This document shows positions 1 to 10,597 of a stretch of DNA of 64,000 bases, one piece after another. Every line of letters begins with the position of its first letter. The first letter of the stretch is position 1. Source of the stretch: Chrysopilus asiliformis (lineage: Eukaryota > Arthropoda > Insecta > Diptera > Rhagionidae); NCBI GenBank assembly GCA_964034945.1, contig OZ035963.1:48439032-48503031 (forward strand), written 5' to 3'. A program made the translations under genes and the position numbers. Below the pieces are notes generated by a model, which saw only the letters and a list, made by a program, of their open reading frames with translations, was not told the origin of the DNA and searched no databases.

Positions 1-557
1 CCGGGAAAAATTACAATCCAGTCTAGAAAAATATGTAATACAGTTTCATCCACTCTCCTAACCTTCCTCTATTCATTGAGATTTTAAAGAAAAACTTGCA
101 AACTCCATCCCCCATTTTCGAAAGTTTCTTGCGACTCCTTCGGATAAGATTAATCGTTTTTCAAGATATTCTTTTCCTCACCCGATTTTCTTTCCATTTT
201 TAAACCTTAGTGAGTGTTTCATGACGCAATCTGTTTTCTTTTTGTTCATTTGTTCATTGATAAGCTGAAAAAAGCGATTGTTAACTGGTAATAAAGGTTG
301 ACGTGTTACTTAATTGATAGACAAAATCGACCATTTTCTAATGGAATAGAATTTTTTAGAAAATAACTCATCATTTTTTTATTAAAGACGACGATCGCTT
401 TGAACGTTTTACACAATTTAAACAGTTTTTCGCGTAATGTCTCGCTTCAAAAGATTAAAATTATTTTTTTTGTAATTGAAAAATAAAAACTTTATTTTCG
501 AAAATTATAAAGCAGTTGGGTTTTTTTAAAACCGCTTCAATTCAAATTTCATATCAT
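1..557. other. non-coding AT-rich DNA
   Basis: No gene, RNA or repeat boundary recognised. The sequence is AT-rich with homopolymer runs and no reading frame that looks coding. Confidence 0.5.
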
Positions 558-929
558 AAGGGTACGTCTATAGTGGTCAAAAAACCACCTGCTCGCTTTA
601 TCGCTTTCCAACCGCCAGTTAAAATTAACACGAGTATGAATTGTCGCGTCCATAGTAAACCGGCTTCTCGCTTTCATAAGAATCAGCCGGCGTTTACCAG
701 CTTTTACGGGAATCAATTTTTAATTCTTGTTAACGCCGGTAACCAGCTACAAGCCGGTTTTGACAGTTGTTGACGCGAAAGTGCCATCGGTTCTGCAGTA
801 CATGCGCGAAGTTCACGATGACCATCACCTTCTAGAATCACGCTGGTTATAAGTACCGGCGTAAATCTCGCCGGAAAGCTGGTGCGCGAGAAAGCGAGAA
901 GCTGGTTCACTATGGACGTACCCTTAGGC
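558..929. mobile_element. Harbinger-like MITE, GGGTACGTC family, copy 1
   Basis: The ends form terminal inverted repeats, starting AAGGGTACGTC and ending GACGTACCCTT. The flanking triplets are TAA on the left and TTA on the right, a TWA pattern as used by PIF/Harbinger elements. The inside has no transposase; it carries subterminal inverted modules around CGCTTTC and CCGGCGT. A second copy lies near 22.6 kb. Short open frames here are shadows of these inverted repeats. Confidence 0.7.
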
Positions 930-1156
930 TTCACATTTTATTTGTATGTTAAAACAATATTTTTAATAAAACCTCAAAAACGGTACCATTTTTATCAGTA
1001 GGAAAACCGAGACTGATTCCTTATTTATAAAAAATCGCGTATTTGATCGGATTTCAGATAAAATCATTTCCGTATTACTGAAGGCAAACAGCCAAGATTT
1101 TTTGTCCGACGATTAGCTTCAATAAAACATAATTGTTTATTTATGTTTCGTTGTAA

Positions 1157-1327
1157 GGGGCTGTTCATAAAATACATCACGGTAATCTTAGGCTCGTCGA
1201 CCCCCTCCCCGCTCACTGCATCCATCCTTTTGTCACATTTTTTATACGAAATGTAATACCGCCATGCCATCACACTTCCGCTAACCCTCTTTCCCCGGAA
1301 AGTTTGACGTATTTTGTAGACAACTCG
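1157..1327. mobile_element. Harbinger-like MITE, GGGGCTGT family, copy 1
   Basis: The left end GGGGCTGTTCATAAAAT is preceded by TAA. The right end is a decayed inverted copy (GACGTATTTTGTAGAC...) followed by TAA, so a 3-bp TAA duplication is intact. The interior has CCCCCTCCCC, as in the cleaner copy at 38.2 kb. No coding capacity. Confidence 0.6.
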
Positions 1328-1578
1328 TAACTGCATTTTGATGTATGATAAAAATATGTGAAATCACATCCTGAACATTTTTTGTCATTATAAGTTGTTT
1401 AATTGTAGGAGGGCAGACCATTTCTATTAGGAAAGGGCAAGGAAAACATAGAAACAAGACCATTTATAGCTAGGATAACCATATTTTTAATCGAGAAGTA
1501 CGAAACAAGTCAAAGCCGCTACACTCTATAATCAAAAATTTTATAACAAAATGTGATATAGGCGATATTTAAAAAAAC

Positions 1579-2202
1579 ACATAACAAAAGCTATAATTGC
1601 CAATCTGGCAATTATTGAAAACCCGTATGGTGATATTCGTATCAAAATTCGAACAGTTGTACCAAAATTCCACTTTGAAGTCAAACTTTTCAATAAGATT
1701 TTTTAAAATTCATTCCAATCGGATTTTGATGTATGAGAGTTTTATGTAGAATTAAATCCTAAATAACTTTTGTTCTTGCACTTTTTTGATAAGATGCACT
1801 ATTTGTGAGATATTAGCAAAAAAATCTTTTTCGTTCGTATGGGGGGTACCCCCCCTAATGGTCCATTTTTGCCCATGAACGAACTTAGCCTCGCATTTTA
1901 CGAAAAACGGATCTGCGTAAAATTTCAAGTCTCTAGCTCAATCCGTGCGTCCGCAATCCGCGCCACAGACGGGCAGACAGACGGGCAGACAGACGGACAG
2001 ACAGACGTACAGATAGACGTACAGACAGATGGACGGACGGACGGACGGACGGACGGACGGACGGACGGACATCCAAAATTCAATTTTTTTTATCATTCTA
2101 AACACACGGATGTAATTTATTTTTGTGTGTGATGACGGGTTCTCGGCATTACAAACGGTAAGGCAAATTTAATATACCCTTTGGTGTCACCATACGGGTA
2201 TA
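1579..2202 (-). mobile_element. Helentron-like non-autonomous element with (GTCY)n, copy 1 (empty site)
   Basis: Read on the minus strand, the element starts TATACCCGTATGGTG, has a (GTCC/GTCT)n array (about 1966-2070), then CACCATACGGG and a short stem-loop AATTGCCA-atc-TGGCAATT near its 3' end. Subterminal inverted repeats plus a 3' terminal hairpin plus a (GTCY)n array is the layout described for dipteran DINE-1/mini-me type Helentron derivatives. It aligns end to end with the copy at 10.1-11.2 kb and lacks the insertion present there. No protein is encoded. Confidence 0.65.
1966..2070. repeat. (GACGGACA)n-type tetranucleotide array
   Basis: Tandem GACR tetranucleotides, from mixed GACAGACGGGCA units to a pure GGAC run. 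It is the internal microsatellite of the surrounding element. Confidence 0.9.
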
Positions 2203-2410
2203 AACACACAAAAAAAAAAATTTGAAAAAATAAAATTCTAGGACGCCCGGACAACATTCATAAATACTTGTCCTGGTGAATCCGGAACGTATTATCACCC
2301 TATTTATAGCCTATGTTTGATCCTTAACTGCCAAGTATAAGGGAACTCCACCCCACTGTTTTCGAGTTAACCAGTGACAAACCCCTTGGGTTTTAATTGC
2401 ATTCGTCTAA

Positions 2411-2580
2411 AAATCAATTCAGACTAACGATTGCGATTACGATAGAGCTTCCTCGACCAATGAGATGAAAGCTTTCATTTGCCTGTCGTTGAAAGCTTTG
2501 TGCTCATTGGTCGAGATGCTTCAATCGTAATCGCAATCGTAATCGTAATGGCAATCGTAATCGTTAGTCTGAATTGAGCT
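2411..2580. mobile_element. MITE with AATCGT-rich interior, copy 1
   Basis: Inverted ends (CAATTCAGACTAACGATT and AATCGTTAGTCTGAATTG) are flanked by TAA on both sides (2408-2410 and 2581-2583). The right half is a degenerate run of AATCGTAATCGC hexamers; the middle contains inverted GAAAGCTTT blocks. A second copy lies at 39.1 kb. The TAA duplication suggests Harbinger-type mobilisation. Confidence 0.75.
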
Positions 2581-2915
2581 TAAGACACTGTTTCCCAACC
2601 GGTGGTTCGTGATCCGCCAAATATTTCCATTAAATGCCTAGGTGCGCTAAGATTTTTTATTAAGAAATTAGAAAAAATAATGGATCTACTAAAACATTAA
2701 TGAAGCGCAAGTTATTTAAGGAAGAAACCTTTTGAACAAGATTGAAGTCGTATTTCACGATATTTGAACGATGTGTTCACCTGCGGCGCATTTTCCTTAT
2801 ATACAAGATAATTTTCAACCGCGTTAAAATTAGGCCGGATAAAACCACAATTATTATGAATAACACCAATTCTTGGTTTTTCAAAGTTTGCTTAAAATAT
2901 TTATTACAGTATGTA

Positions 2916-3111
2916 CACAGAGCTTCTATAGAACAGAGGTTAAAATCACACTGAGCGACAAAAAATATGGCGTGAAATATGGGACTTTATCATTAGCACA
3001 AGCAGAAAAAAGCTTTCGTAAAGCTTTCGAGCTAATGATAAAATCCCATATTTCACGCCATATTTTTGTCGCTCAGTGTGATTTTAACCTCTGTTCTATA
3101 GAAGCTCTGTG
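2916..3111. mobile_element. near-perfect foldback element with 7-bp flanking repeat
   Basis: The two arms of about 82 bp (from CACAGAGCTTCTATAG and ending CTATAGAAGCTCTGTG) are nearly identical inverted copies, differing by one A in a homopolymer and one C/T. The loop is about 30 bp. GTATGTA flanks both sides exactly (2909-2915 and 3112-3118), so the unit looks like a recent insertion. No coding capacity. Confidence 0.75.
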
Positions 3112-3118
3112 GTATGTA

Positions 3119-5012
3119 ATCGGGCAAACTCTCAAAACTTTTTCAAATTATAATTCCGATTATATTTCTTTAACAATTAATATCAAGTTTTAAATTTCCA
3201 TGGCGATTAAATTGAAACTCAAGCTCGATGAAAAAAAAATGCATTCAATAGTCCATAAAATTAAAAAGTTTCTGATTTTATTAATATTTCCGTTAACCAA
3301 CTTTAATGCACTTCTAAAATTTATAACCCTTGACGCAAAATGCAGTACATTAAGAGGAAAACTAAAACTTTTAGAATTTTTTCTTCTGTCAATAAATGGA
3401 AATCTCCGCCCAGCATGCTTTGGATTTGGTAAATAAATAGTTATCGTGAAATCAGAGTGGGCTAAACATTTATTTTTAATTGTAAGCCAAACTAAAAATA
3501 TATTAAACTACTTTCCCTCTATAGAAGAGGAAAGTAACAACGATACTAACGCCCCAAAAATTCCTTTCTTTAGAGTTTTATTTTTTCAACTTTCTGCACA
3601 ACTAAAAATTAGTAGTACTTACGTTGCAATGCTCAATTTAAGTTTAATTTTAAAATATCTCAACAGTGCAGGCAGCAACAGTGCAGTAAAATTTTGCCTG
3701 AAAACTTTTAACCATTTACAATACCGAAATTTACAAAACCAACTTGCACCTGCTTTTAAAAATCCAATGAAAAAAAAATAAATAAATGAAACCTAAAGTA
3801 ACTTCGACTTAACGGTTGCCGAAAAATGCCCGTCTTAACTTGATCAATTAATTTTTTTTTGGATAGTTCGTTGTTGAGGAAAAATTTCTAGCGAAGCCAT
3901 GCACTTCACCCCAAATCTTCACCCCAAATCTAATTAAGCAATGAACACGGATATCTATTTATGTATTGTAGAAGGTGAATAATTGGGGTACCATTCAGGG
4001 TGGGTGTCGTGGGGTAGTTAATTCGTTTAGAGATAGTGGCGATGAGAAAATCTACTGGTTAAATCAGGAGTTAAGGAAACGAACCGAAAAGAAAACAACA
4101 AACGTTTATAGCATGAAAATCGTCTGTTACTGATAAGAATGTGAAAAACGAAAGAAAATTTTTCAACGCCTACGAGTAAATGCAAGTATTACGGAAATTC
4201 GGTACCCCCTTCACCCCTCCATATACGAAGACAGAAAACGCGCAGCAAATAAATTTAAAAAAAATAACCATAGCCAAAAATTTTGTGGTGATTATGGAGA
4301 AACCGTCGTCTCTATTGAATTCGCGTGGTCGAATGGGTTAACGTGGAGCTCATATTTTTTTCGATTTCCGAAATAACCACCAATCGTTCGTTTTTCTTTT
4401 TTTTAGTTTTCTACCAGACACCAGCCTTTTTAAGTCCTTCCCCGTATCCACCCATCATTCATCGTCGTCATTTACAAGGCACGAGAAATTTCCTTAACTA
4501 ACTCTCAATCAGTTAAATTTTTAGCCCTAACTTTATTTTTGTGCAATGTTCCCGGTTCGACTTCAAACTGCTGGTAGTTTTCAGAACTTTTTTCCAACTT
4601 ACTTTTTGGGGGTTTTTTTTTGCTTCGTTTTTCGGCAGTTTCATGAATTTTACCCGTATAAATTTTGCAAACAGTCATTAAGAGCAGTACAATTATTGAC
4701 AATAAATCGATTAAGTGGAATTTAAAGGCAAGGGTCTATAAAATACACAATAAATGGAAGAGTTTCGCCGACAGCCAACATGAATTGGATTATTTTTTCA
4801 TTCATTTACCCAAAGCAAAACGATATGATCATTTATTTTTATACACAATTTTTTAATTAAGTTCTGAAGAAGAAGTTTTGGCGTGTAGACTACAAGTAGA
4901 TCTTAAACGTATCGTAAAAAATCTAAATTTGAAAAAAAACAACATCAATTTTTGTTTGGAACCGCCGAGTTTTTTCATAATTTTCAATTTAGGAATTCCT
5001 TCAACAATTTTT
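3119..5012. other. unannotated stretch
   Basis: No gene recognised. Several short open frames (for example 3200-3436 and 3446-3781) have lysine-rich or AT-driven composition and no recognisable domain. A hairpin at 3509-3535 (TACTTTCC...GGAAAGTA) resembles the 5' hairpin of the element at 6.8 kb. Confidence 0.4.
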
Positions 5013-5330
5013 ATGTAGCTTCTAGACACGTCGTTGCCAGGTTAAAGCTTTTTGGGATTTTTTTAGAAATATCACAAAAACCACGATATCATTGAAAAAA
5101 AAAAAATCGAGAGAAAATTTGGAATTTCAAACCTCAAGAACCTCAAAAATTCCCAAATGCCAATTTCCCTAAGAAAAAATGGGAAAAAATGTATTTGCGA
5201 TATCCTGATAGGACCTTTCGTTTCGAACTTTGAAATTCTTTTCGAACTTTGGACCTTTCGTTTCGAACTTTGAAAAAAAAAACACCCGATTAGTGATAAG
5301 CCACCCCGAAAACCCCCGAGTGACATTTTT
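5013..5330. repeat. decayed LINE/SINE-like repeat
   Basis: The start CTAGACACGTCGTTGCCAGG resembles the head of repeats at 27.1 and 33.0 kb. It is followed by repeated CGTTTCGAACTTTG blocks and a GACCTTTCG motif shared with the 33.1 kb copy. Probably an old fragment of the same family; orientation and full extent are unclear. Confidence 0.4.
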
Positions 5331-5533
5331 TTAGCATTTTAACTGTCAGGATTTGTGCTAAGATCAATGTTTTAAAGAACTAAACCCCCTTCCTACTCGC
5401 CGTTTATACCTTATGGTTGGAATATCGAAAAATCCCACCTTATCGCCCGTCGCATACTTCAGCTAAGCTATGTGAGCGAGGCTAGCTATAGTTACATAGC
5501 TTAGCTGGGTTAGCTCGCCTCGTTGCACACTTA

Positions 5534-5980
5534 CACCGCGTCTTGATTTGGGATTTTTCATCGCAGAGATTTTTGATTGACCAATCAGAGCTCGAGTTGA
5601 CGGCGAGAAAAAATCCCAGAGATAAATTTCTTGAAATCTTGCAATTGCAAAATTTCTCGGAATTTCCTGATTCAAGATGGCGGAATCTAAATTCTCCCGA
5701 CAAGTAGTTGTGAAAATAACTAATTTTTACAAACAATACGATACAAAAAGCTTTGGAAGAGAATATATAACATTAAGAGGTGTTTCTTTTCGTCTGTTCT
5801 TCTGTTTCAGCCTTTTCAATTTCACGTATTGCATTAATTGCGAAAGCGGCGACTAGGTGTTTTCTTTTAATCGCCATTTTGAGTACTAAAATTTCAAGAG
5901 ATTTTCGGCCCAGCTGTCAAAAAAATCTCATTGCGGTGAGATATTTCTTGGGATGAAAAATTGTTAATCAAGACGCGGTG
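5534..5980. mobile_element. Harbinger-like MITE, CACCGCGTC family, copy 1
   Basis: Inverted ends CACCGCGTCTTGATT and AATCAAGACGCGGTG with TTA on both sides (5531-5533 and 5981-5983). The interior has AAGATGGCGGAATC and ACCAATCAGAGCTCGAG and no coding frame. Other copies lie at 48.8 kb (full) and 49.6 kb (one end). Confidence 0.8.
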
Positions 5981-5983
5981 TTA

Positions 5984-6133
5984 CACCGTGTCTTCACTTG
6001 GGATTTTTCATCGCAGAGATTTTATAATTGACCAATCAGAGCTCGAGTTGACGGCGATATCGTCATCAACTCAAGCTCTGATTGGTCAATTATAAAATCT
6101 CTGCGATGAAAAATCCCAAGTGAAGACACGGTG
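5984..6133. mobile_element. foldback derivative of the CACCGCGTC MITE
   Basis: Directly abuts the previous copy and shares its TTA. It is an almost perfect palindrome: the left 70 bp of the family (CACCGTGTCTTCACTTGGG...) is followed by its own reverse complement, with TAA after it. This looks like a deletion/inversion product of the neighbouring family. Confidence 0.75.
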
Positions 6134-6208
6134 TAAAGCTAAGCTACCGGCGATATTTAAATAAATGTATGCTGTCAGTTGCATTTGAGCCGTCGGGGAG
6201 ATTAATGT

Positions 6209-6322
6209 ATATATTCTTCAAATTCCTCTTCAGACAAATCTAATTCGGAATCTAAGTCTAGATCAATTTCTAGACTTAGATTCCGAATTAGATTTGTCTG
6301 AAGAGGAATTTGAAGAATATAT
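6209..6322. repeat. perfect 54-bp-arm palindrome
   Basis: The arms run from ATATATTCTTCAAATTCC to GGAATTTGAAGAATATAT around the centre TCAATT with no mismatch seen. The right arm is the acidic start of the transposase fragment that follows (residues such as SEEEFEEYI), so the duplicated segment is coding sequence of the element. Confidence 0.9.
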
Positions 6323-6530
6323 TTTGTTGAATTGTGTTGAAAGGAAAAGAAAAAAAAGTGTTTGGTGTTCAGCTTTTTTGATGAAACGTATGAAATACGG
6401 CGAATTTCATGCTCTTTTGCCCGATTTAACCGATCCCGAGTTTTTTAAATACTTGCGGTTAAGAAGGGAGCAGTTTAAATTACAGCCATTTTTAAATTAC
6501 AGGAAAATAATTCAATTTTCTACACTGTAA
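6294..6530 (+). pseudogene. PIF/Harbinger transposase N-terminal fragment
   Basis: The frame encodes an acidic start (EEEFEEYILL), then a basic segment and the block KYGEFHALLPDLTDPEFF followed by KYLRLRREQF. A W-x-basic segment, a YGEFH-like motif and a FFKYLRM-like helix are typical of the region before the DDE domain in PIF/Harbinger (HARBI1-like) transposases. The frame ends after about 78 residues, and no DDE catalytic residues follow. There is no ATG at the open-frame start; the true start would lie upstream or is lost in the palindrome. It is a relic. Family assignment is by motif recognition only. Confidence 0.6.
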
Positions 6531-6830
6531 AATGCCGAAAATATGTATATGTAAGTGTCAGCGATGCCAGCGAAGTCGTTCGCGTAGTTGAGGTATGAAC
6601 TACGCAAGCGAGCTTAGTCCGCGTCGCCCATGACTACGCTGAAATGTGCGGTCGCCAATGCAAATGCTAAGGATTTTACATTCAGCGAGAAACTTAGCTC
6701 ACGTAGTTCAGCTCGCTTAGCTCAAGTATGCGACGGGCGTATTGGTTGCCTACGCCATAGAAGGGACATACTATGAAAATTTAAGATTTTTATTTCCAAG
6801 GGTTTGGTTTTAGCGTTGGTCAGGCATTTT

Positions 6831-7444
6831 TACTTTCCTCTGCTGTAGAGGAAAAGTATTGTATTCATGACAGAGACCGACTCGGAAGCGGGGGGGGCAG
6901 ATAGAAACTGGCTGATCATGCAAAATTGCATCTGTCTGTCGGTCTGTCTGTCTGTCGGTCTGTCTGTCGGTCTGTCTGTCGGTCTGTCTGTCGGTCTGTC
7001 TGTCGGTCTGTCTGTCGGTCTGTCCGTTTTACGTATCTTAAATAACTCGAAAACGCGTTGACCTAGAGTCTTAAATTTTTTTGTAAATAAGTTTTACAAA
7101 AATCGTAGATCTCTGTCAACTTTTGGAAAAGTGGCATACCATTTTTTTTTTTTTGAAAAATACAGTTTTTGAAAATTACTCGGAACCTTTGGGCAAAAAC
7201 GAATATAACAACGGTTTACACGTATCTCTAACGGTTCTCAGAATTTTTGAAAAAAACTACAAAAAGCGTTTTATGAAAAAATTCATATAACCAAATCCAA
7301 ACAAATAAGATTTCCTGTATTTTTACCTTAAACGGTTTTACTTATCTTTAACAGTTCTCGAGGTATTTGAAAAAAATATTATTTATTAAATATCTTTTCC
7401 GAAACTAAATATTGCAGAGGAAAATTTTGTGTTGATCACAACTG
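6831..7444 (+). mobile_element. second Helentron-like element with GTCTGTCTGTCG array
   Basis: The 5' end has TACTTTCCTCTGC followed by a hairpin partner AGAGGAAA. An array of GTCTGTCTGTCG 12-mers follows (about 6929-7026), then AACGGTTYTMCATATCT-like repeats. Near the 3' end is GCAGAGGAAAATT, an inverted copy of the 5' motif, then a small stem-loop TTGTG-TTGAT-CACAA. The layout matches the 1.6 kb family but the sequence is different. Fragments occur at 23.5, 26.8, 35.8, 50.9 and 51.4 kb. Confidence 0.55.
6929..7026. repeat. 12-bp minisatellite GTCTGTCTGTCG
   Basis: About eight units of the 12-mer, nearly uninterrupted. The same repeat in the opposite orientation occurs at 51.5 kb. Confidence 0.9.
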
Positions 7445-10092
7445 ATATTTTTATATATTATATGAATCCGCACCTAACTGCTTCGAGGTCCAACTCCAGT
7501 CCACGGGTTAACCTTCGGCCTTTTCATCTTCATCCCACTCGACCTTCAGCATCAGTAATTACTTGGATTTTAGCCTTGCATCATACTTTTCAAACATGCA
7601 CAACCCGCAGTGGAATACATTTTAGTGAGCGAAAAATATCCTTGAGGGTTGGTGGACCTTTCTACTTTCTAATCATGGAAACCTGGTTCAAATCTCTTCA
7701 GATTTACACTTGATAACAAGAGCAGGTTTTTCAAAGAGGGGAATGGTTATTATACAAAAAAAATCCTTTTAGAGTGTCCTCTCTAGTGGTGAAAACAGAA
7801 TGGAAACCTTTCTGTGATTCAAGAGATATTAGGAGAGGGGGTAAGAAAGAAGAGGAAGTTTGAATAAAAAACCTAACGATTAAAATCGGTTTAGCAGTTT
7901 TTGTGAAACTTTGTTACAAAAACTGGTCCATCAGATCGAAAAAAATTTAAAGACAGGAAATATTTAGAAAATCCTTTCACCTAACTATGGAAAATATATC
8001 AAAATCCTACCCCCTTCCTCCACACAAATGGAAAAATCTCTATCAAAATTCAGTCTAATCTTCTCTGACCATTGCCGCGGGAATATCAAATAATATTCAA
8101 ATTTTTAATCATTAGCAAAACACTTTCTAGATCTTGGACACCACAAAATTGTTTTGAAAAACAACATTTACACTTAAAAAAAAAGTCACAATATTTTAAA
8201 AACGAAAGCATGCGTGCGGAACCGTTGATGGGATTTCATTAGGAAAAAATTCAAGCGCATCGTGTAGTCTCAAATTTATGTTTTTACACGGCCAGTCATT
8301 TTAATCTATATCATAAAATTACTATATGTTATTTTAGCTGCACTTTTTTTTCACCTATGCATGCGAATAATTCCCAAGCATAGAAAAACCAAAGTGTAGT
8401 GTTAAATGTATTTCACTCATTGTCAACTAAAATGTAACTAAAAAGTCTGTAATTATTTATCTTTGTGGCGAATATGCGTCGATTCGCTGCTACATTTTTT
8501 TTTTATTGTAATAAAATGTCATGATAAAATTTTCTATTTTAAGAAAATCTCAATTAAAACACGTACAAGAGTTACTCAAATGTGAAAAATGTCGACCAAA
8601 CTAATTACTTTCTTGAAATGTCATTCATTTTCATTTTCCCGACGATGAGCATTCAATATTTTTTTAAGTCACATACTTTCTAAGCGTCTCTATTTTTTAT
8701 TAATCCTAGATTATTATAGAAAGTAAAATTGAAAACATCACAAATTGTAACAAACTCGAAATAAAGCAAAATGTAAAATCGGAAAAACGAAAAGGAAAAC
8801 AAAGTAAAAGATTTTCAAATGGGGAAATTTTTAGAAATGTTTGCCATAAGGAAAATATTGGTCGCTCTTCCATTTCGATAATCCCCAAGAGGCAACAGTG
8901 GCTAAAAACACATGCAATAAATTTTCTGAAAGGTAGAAGAAAAAGTTCAACGATGTCAGCAACTCGAACATAATTTTCATTTATTCGTTAACAAAAATAT
9001 TTTTAATCGGAGGCAGATTCTTGATCTTTTCGCGTATATCGCGATCCATGATGCATTCGGCTTTTGATTTCGTTTATTTCGTTTATTGCATGAAGCCTTA
9101 TGTTTAATACATAACATTATACAATTTCGTAACTTACTCTTAATCGTTAAAATAAATATTAAGCTGCCCGAATTAACTCGAGTGTGCACTAACAAGATTT
9201 TGCATCTATCAGAGTTTGACGCTGAAATTGAGAATTTTTTGATAATTCTGAGTTTTACAAAATATTGTATAATTACAGTCTAGCAATGATAACTTTCTTT
9301 TTTACGAAAAAAAACTCAACATGAAAGTTGGGAGCATAATTTACGTCGAATTAAATGCGCAACTAATTGTCGAGTAATTAATGTAATTTATGTAAATAAT
9401 AGAAAATTTACCAGTTAAGAAAAAAGGATATTTTTTTGATATGGTAAGAAACGATGAAATTCGTGAAACGAAACATAATTTGGCAGTTTTTCTCAACTGA
9501 ATTGACACAGAAAAATGTGCAAAATAATACTTTTTTTTATCAATGCTTGGTAATGCTCATTAGAATAACATTTATGAGGACCATTAGAATAACATTTATG
9601 AGGACCAATGGATAATGCGAATTTAACTCTTATGACCATTTAATTTAATAAATCTTGAATCTCCACTCTATGAGATGAATATTTTTTAATTGTATCAAAA
9701 AAAAAATCCGTTCCTTGCAAATAATCCGAAATGTTCAGAGACTTGTGTGTCACGTCCTCAACACGCTCAACGTTGTCGTCCCCAAAATCGAAAATATTGC
9801 GTAAAACTTACTGAAGAATTTTAGACAATAAAAAAGTAACTTTTTTGGACGATTTTTCCAAAACATACAGTGTACTATTTGGTTAACAATATCAGTTGCA
9901 ATTAAACACATTAGTTACAGTTAAATACATTATTTACAATAAACTACATTGATTACATGAAATTAACTAAAATTAAAGAATTATATGTAATTTACCAGCA
10001 CTCTTTACGACTATTGAAAAGAGCAATACAAGTCACAGACACTCTTAACTCCCCTGCCCCCTCTCTCGGACTTTCCACACATTTGTGATTTT
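7445..10092. other. unannotated AT-rich stretch
   Basis: No gene recognised on either strand; open frames are short and low-complexity. A 24-bp exact tandem duplication sits at 9558-9605 (CATTAGAATAACATTTATG...). A degenerate ATTACAnnAAA repeat is near 9.9 kb. Confidence 0.5.
9558..9605. repeat. 24-bp tandem duplication
   Basis: Two identical head-to-tail copies of a 24-bp unit beginning CATTAGAATAAC. Confidence 0.9.
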
Positions 10093-10223
10093 TATACCCG
10101 TATGGTGAAACCAAAGGGTATATTAGATTTGCCTTACCGTTTGTAACGCCAAGATCCCGTAATCACACAAAAAAATGAATTACACCAGTGTGTTTAGAAT
10201 GATAAAAAAAAGTTGAATTTAGC

Positions 10224-10272
10224 ATGTCCGTCCGTCCGTCCGTCTGTCTGTCCGTCCGACCGTCCGTCTGTG
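10224..10272. repeat. (GTCY)n microsatellite
   Basis: Tandem GTCC/GTCT tetranucleotides inside the Helentron-like element. Confidence 0.85.
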
Positions 10273-10597
10273 GCGCGGATTACGGGCGCACGGATTCAGC
10301 TAGAGACTTGAAATTTTGCGCAGATTGGTTTTTCGTTTCGTAAAATGTTCGTTAATGGCCAAAAACGGACCATTATGGGGGGTACCCCCAATAGGAATGA
10401 AAACAATTTTTGCGAATATCTCAAAAACGGTGCATCTTATCAAAAAAGTCCAAGAACAAAAGTTATTTAGACTATGATTCTACATAAAACTCCCATACAT
10501 CAAAATCCGACTGGAATAAATTTTAAAAAATCTTTTTGGAAAGTTTGACTTCAAAGTGGAATTTTGGTACAACTGTTCGAATTTTGATACGAATATC

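Larger units (their letters stand above)
5444..6739 (+). mobile_element. composite Harbinger-like element with truncated transposase and internal MITEs
   Basis: Outer inverted repeats CGCCCGTCGCATACTT (left) and AAGTATGCGACGGGCG (right) are flanked by TAT on both sides, a possible 3-bp duplication. Inside are an AGCTAAGCTATGT hairpin, two tandem CACCGCGTC MITEs (5534-5980, 5984-6133), a 54-bp-arm palindrome (6209-6322) and a fragment of a PIF/Harbinger transposase N-terminus. The catalytic part of the transposase is missing, so the unit cannot move itself. Confidence 0.55.

Noticed and set aside
3446..3781. 111-codon frame
   Set aside because: Composition is AT-driven and ends in a poly-Lys run; no domain. 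The hairpin inside suggests a mobile-element relic.
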